In this document: positions 63,021-64,000 of the stretch, one piece after another | Position numbering within the stretch: the stretch's first letter is position 1 | How the letters are laid out: every line of letters starts with the position of its first letter | DNA from: Glaciecola sp041380235 | Lineage (GTDB): Bacteria; Pseudomonadota; Gammaproteobacteria; Enterobacterales; Alteromonadaceae | Assembly (NCBI RefSeq): GCF_041380235.1 | Contig: NZ_JBGIYY010000012.1 | Span: 62,001-126,000, forward strand | Reading direction: 5' to 3' | Length of the DNA stretch: 64,000 bases | The notes under the pieces: generated by a model | Seen by the model: the letters and a program-made list of their open reading frames with translations, nothing else | Databases searched by the model: none | Told to the model about the DNA's origin: nothing | Position numbers and translations under genes: made by a program

Positions 63021-63596
63021 ATGAGAGGATTAGTATTTACCGAATTTCTAGAAATGGTGGAGTCTGCATTTGGAGACGACATGGTAGATACGATCATAGA
63101 TGTCACTCAGCCTGCATCTGGCGCGGCTTATACCTCGGTTGGTTCTTACGATTACAGTGAATTAGAAAATATGATAGCTGAACTGTCTGTGCAAACAGAC
63201 ATCTCCATAGCTGAGCTCCTTGAGCGGTTTGGCCGACATCTAGGCGCGGTTTTTTCAGAAAGGTACGCGCGGTTTTTTATTCAGGCCGGAAGTGCTTTGT
63301 GTTTGTTTCAACAAGTCGGTCGTCATGTTCATCGAGAAGTGAAAAAGCTGTATCCAGATGAAGAGTTGCCCGAATTTAGCTATGAAAATGCCGCAGCCGA
63401 TATGCCATTTAAAATCCACTATCGTTCTGACCGCAATCTTCATATGGTGGCATCTGGGTTGATACAGGCTGCGTTTGACTATTACAGCGAGCCGCATCAC
63501 ATCAAAACGTCTGCATGGCAGGAGCAGCATAAATATTGCTGCACGTTCGAGTTAACTCCGTTTACTAAAGAGAGCAAACAGCCTCATGTTAGATAA
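63021..63596 (+). CDS. H-NOX (heme NO-binding) sensor protein
   Basis: This 191-aa H-NOX domain protein binds heme and senses nitric oxide. The heme contact YxSxR is YRSDR near residue 134, and the proximal His candidate is in QVGRHVHREVKKLYPDEELP (about 93-112). The start is ATG 63021 with AGAGG six bases upstream. It overlaps the histidine-kinase gene by 11 bases, the usual arrangement for H-NOX/HahK signalling in Alteromonadales. NO binding would alter the kinase and in turn biofilm or c-di-GMP output. Confidence 0.92.
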   Translation: MRGLVFTEFLEMVESAFGDDMVDTIIDVTQPASGAAYTSVGSYDYSELENMIAELSVQTDISIAELLERFGRHLGAVFSERYARFFIQAGSALCLFQQVGRHVHREVKKLYPDEELPEFSYENAAADMPFKIHYRSDRNLHMVASGLIQAAFDYYSEPHHIKTSAWQEQHKYCCTFELTPFTKESKQPHVR

Positions 63597-64000
63597 CGAC
63601 AAATACAAAAAAAGAATTGAAAGGGAGCGTCTCGCCAGAAAAGAAGCGGAACGTTTGCTTGAAGAGAAAAGTGCCGCGCTCTATGAAAAAAACATGGAGC
63701 TTTTTGCCTTAAGTGAAAGTCTCGAAAAGCTGGTGGCCCAGCGCACCGCACAAATGCAAAATGCCAGAGACGAAGCGCTTGCAGCATTAAAAGTAAAAAC
63801 CGACTTTATTGCCAATATGAGCCACGAATTGCGCACTCCAATGAACGGTGTGCTCGGAGTACTGTCGCTAATGCAAAATGAGCAGTTGAGCCCGGAGCAA
63901 ACAGAGCTTTTGGGTGTGGCTGAATCATCGGGTAAGCATCTATTGGGCGTGATCAACGACATATTAGATTTTTCTAAAATTGAAGCAAATAAGATAAGCA
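63586..64000 (+). CDS. H-NOX-associated histidine kinase, 3' end cut by window edge
   Basis: This is the first 138 residues of a kinase from ATG 63586, still open at the edge. A charged N-terminal coiled coil (about 1-70, KKRIERERLARKEAERLLEE) leads straight into the H-box (DFIANMSHELRTPMNGVLGV, His near residue 80). A second H-box helix follows (LGVINDILDFSKIEA). There are no membrane helices, so it is a soluble partner of the H-NOX protein. The sequence resembles the HahK hybrid kinases, whose receiver domain would lie beyond the edge. It was read by eye, because no stop is reached. Confidence 0.85.
   Translation, partial: MLDNDKYKKRIERERLARKEAERLLEEKSAALYEKNMELFALSESLEKLVAQRTAQMQNARDEALAALKVKTDFIANMSHELRTPMNGVLGVLSLMQNEQLSPEQTELLGVAESSGKHLLGVINDILDFSKIEANKIS

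Noticed and set aside
1..64000. CRISPR arrays, tRNA, rRNA, transposases and prophage genes
   Set aside because: None was seen by eye on either strand. The repeats found are short regulatory-type repeats and terminators.

Overview
The window looks like a chromosomal segment of a marine gammaproteobacterium of the Alteromonadales type. This is inferred from gene content: Vibrio-vps-like exopolysaccharide genes, a LapD/LapG pair, an H-NOX/histidine-kinase pair, a PEP-CTERM-like protein and an S9/M3 peptidase repertoire. No rRNA, tRNA, CRISPR array, transposase or integrase was seen. A lipoprotein gene is cut by the left edge and a histidine-kinase gene by the right edge.

Region 1 (1-14.9 kb) is mixed metabolism and accessory genes. 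It holds an M3 oligopeptidase predicted to be a lipoprotein, a short-chain fatty acid transporter (AtoE family) and an S9 prolyl oligopeptidase. It also holds a double-glycine bacteriocin-like peptide of 57 aa, followed by a small two-helix membrane protein. An Xre/RES toxin-antitoxin pair carries a visible operator array. An HSL-type esterase, a dienoyl-CoA-isomerase-like crotonase, a DUF2855-type reductase-like protein, a GNAT-nitrilase fusion and a stand-alone receiver protein follow.

Region 2 (15-22.6 kb) is one transcription block. A strong sigma-54 promoter, with palindromic sites upstream, precedes a 29-codon ORF, an HlyD/MacA-type adaptor, a MacB-type ATPase and two FtsX-type permeases. 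An NtrC-type sigma-54 activator and its sensor kinase come last, which suggests a self-contained efflux regulon. Region 3 (22.6-28.6 kb) holds glutaminase, a DesK/NarL-type two-component pair next to a membrane protein, a TerB-like protein, a WYL-domain regulator and a histone-deacetylase-family hydrolase.

Region 4 (28.7-62.8 kb) is a large exopolysaccharide locus. Its conserved core resembles vpsL-vpsP: initiating sugar transferase, outer-membrane barrel, Wza-like export protein, Wzc-like tyrosine kinase, PHP phosphatase and VpsP-like protein. The rest holds two O-antigen ligase/polymerase-like proteins, several glycosyltransferases, a flippase, two pyruvyl transferases, an acyltransferase and two sulfotransferases, so the polymer is probably acidic and decorated. 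A GH74-like propeller lipoprotein, the LapD/LapG adhesin switch and manC also lie here. The stretch from about 45.5 to 58 kb is visibly more AT-rich than its flanks and looks like a variable, strain-specific part.

Near the end of the locus, a sigma-54 promoter drives a small secreted PEP-CTERM-like protein. Its single domain recurs twice at the C-terminus of the neighbouring metzincin protease. This shared module family, its sigma-54 control and its place beside the polysaccharide genes form the most distinctive candidate system in the window, together with the bacteriocin-like pair. Region 5 (63-64 kb) is an H-NOX gas sensor overlapping the gene for a histidine kinase.
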